From a bacterium (GTDB lineage: Bacteria > Patescibacteriota > Patescibacteriia > Patescibacteriales > GWE2-39-37): 6,185 nt of DNA. The notes under the pieces are model-generated. The model had not been told where the DNA came from and did not search any database. It saw nothing but the letters and a program-made list of their open reading frames with translations. How positions within the stretch are numbered: the stretch's first letter is position 1; every line of letters starts with the position of its first letter. Below, piece after piece: positions 5,982-6,185 of the stretch. The position numbers were made by a program, and so were the translations under genes. The stretch lies in contig JAJYMT010000012.1 in the NCBI GenBank assembly GCA_021786695.1, positions 1-6,185 on the forward strand, given 5' to 3'.

Positions 5982-6185
5982 CTAATTCCTTTTCCGAAAT
6001 TTTAGCCAGATGATGACGACCGTCAACGACGAAAAAAGCTTGATGCTGTTCCCGATGATCAACGGTAAGTTGTTGATCGTGATGCCGTAAAAAAGCCAGA
6101 GACCACCAATGGTCATAATTGACGCGAAGGTCCAAAGCGAAACATCGTTGACGCTTTTATTCTTTACGCTTTTGATGGCCTGAAG
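5982..6185 (-). CDS. SemiSWEET-type sugar transporter, partial (5' end beyond window)
   Basis: Reading the minus strand from the window edge gives 67 codons and a TAG stop at 5982-5984, with no start codon needed. The fragment begins LQAIKSVKNKSVNDVS, which fits the stretch after the PQ motif of MtN3/saliva/PQ-loop proteins, where the K-S-x-x-x-S pattern is usual. Two membrane segments follow: about residues 17-37 with the family-like LWLFYG, and about 41-61 containing the Asn of IIGNSIKL, a position conserved in the sugar pore. The C-terminus is a short basic tail (KFRKRN). SemiSWEETs have about 85-100 residues and three helices and act as dimers that let sugars cross the membrane down their gradient. 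Only the first helix and perhaps 20-30 residues are missing. It ends 96 bases before the GT2-like start on the same strand, so cotranscription is possible but unproven. Confidence 0.82.
   Translation of the reverse strand, partial: LQAIKSVKNKSVNDVSLWTFASIMTIGGLWLFYGITINNLPLIIGNSIKLFSSLTVVIIWLKFRKRN

Noticed and set aside
5929..6135. A 68-codon minus-strand frame with an ATG at 6135
   Set aside because: Its translation is rich in His, Arg and Gln with no recognisable pattern. It overlaps the SemiSWEET frame, which has proper membrane helices and family motifs.

Overview
The window looks like a piece of a Candidate Phyla Radiation (Patescibacteria, probably Parcubacteria-like) genome. The evidence is indirect. 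A small membrane-anchored protein of a type I associate with those genomes sits beside a very large secreted protein built from a phospholipase C-like domain, an Fn3-like domain, a lamin-tail domain and a beta-helix. Short palindromic and tandem intergenic-type repeats lie inside a coding region, and composition is mosaic (about 30% to nearly 60% GC in adjacent stretches). TAA, TGA and TAG each end a gene here; TGA ends the GT4 gene at 3575-3577, so TGA does not appear to be recoded. No rRNA, tRNA, CRISPR array, transposase or origin is visible, and no gene-free stretch exceeds 100 bases.

Layout. Positions 11-3591 (+) hold a two-gene unit. The first gene is a 155-residue protein with one N-terminal membrane helix. 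Two bases later comes a 1036-residue secreted multidomain protein with a zinc-dependent phospholipase C-like N-terminus. It ends 17 bp inside the 3' end of a convergent minus-strand GT4 glycosyltransferase (3575-4789). That glycosyltransferase carries three different repeat elements that are read through in frame: a 7-bp tandem repeat, a 33-bp imperfect palindrome and a REP-like palindrome encoding CHPRESGDP. A 76-bp gap holds a clear intrinsic terminator for the next minus-strand gene and a possible extended -10 promoter for the GT4 gene.

Positions 4878-5885 (-) encode a GT-A/GT2-like glycosyltransferase with a strong Shine-Dalgarno, an altered DXD position and a possible degenerate cupredoxin-like tail. 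The window closes with the 3' two-thirds of a SemiSWEET-type sugar transporter gene (5982-6185, -), whose start lies beyond the window. The 96 bp between it and the GT2-like start hold the ribosome binding site and nothing else I can recognise.

How the genes fit together. The minus-strand genes suggest sugar handling: uptake by SemiSWEET and transfer to surface glycans by the two glycosyltransferases. The plus-strand pair suggests an envelope or secreted function, possibly attack on or adhesion to another cell's surface. The link between the two groups is only proximity. I see no evidence for a wholly new defence or mobile system. The most unusual signal is the accumulation of repeat-derived peptide insertions in one glycosyltransferase.
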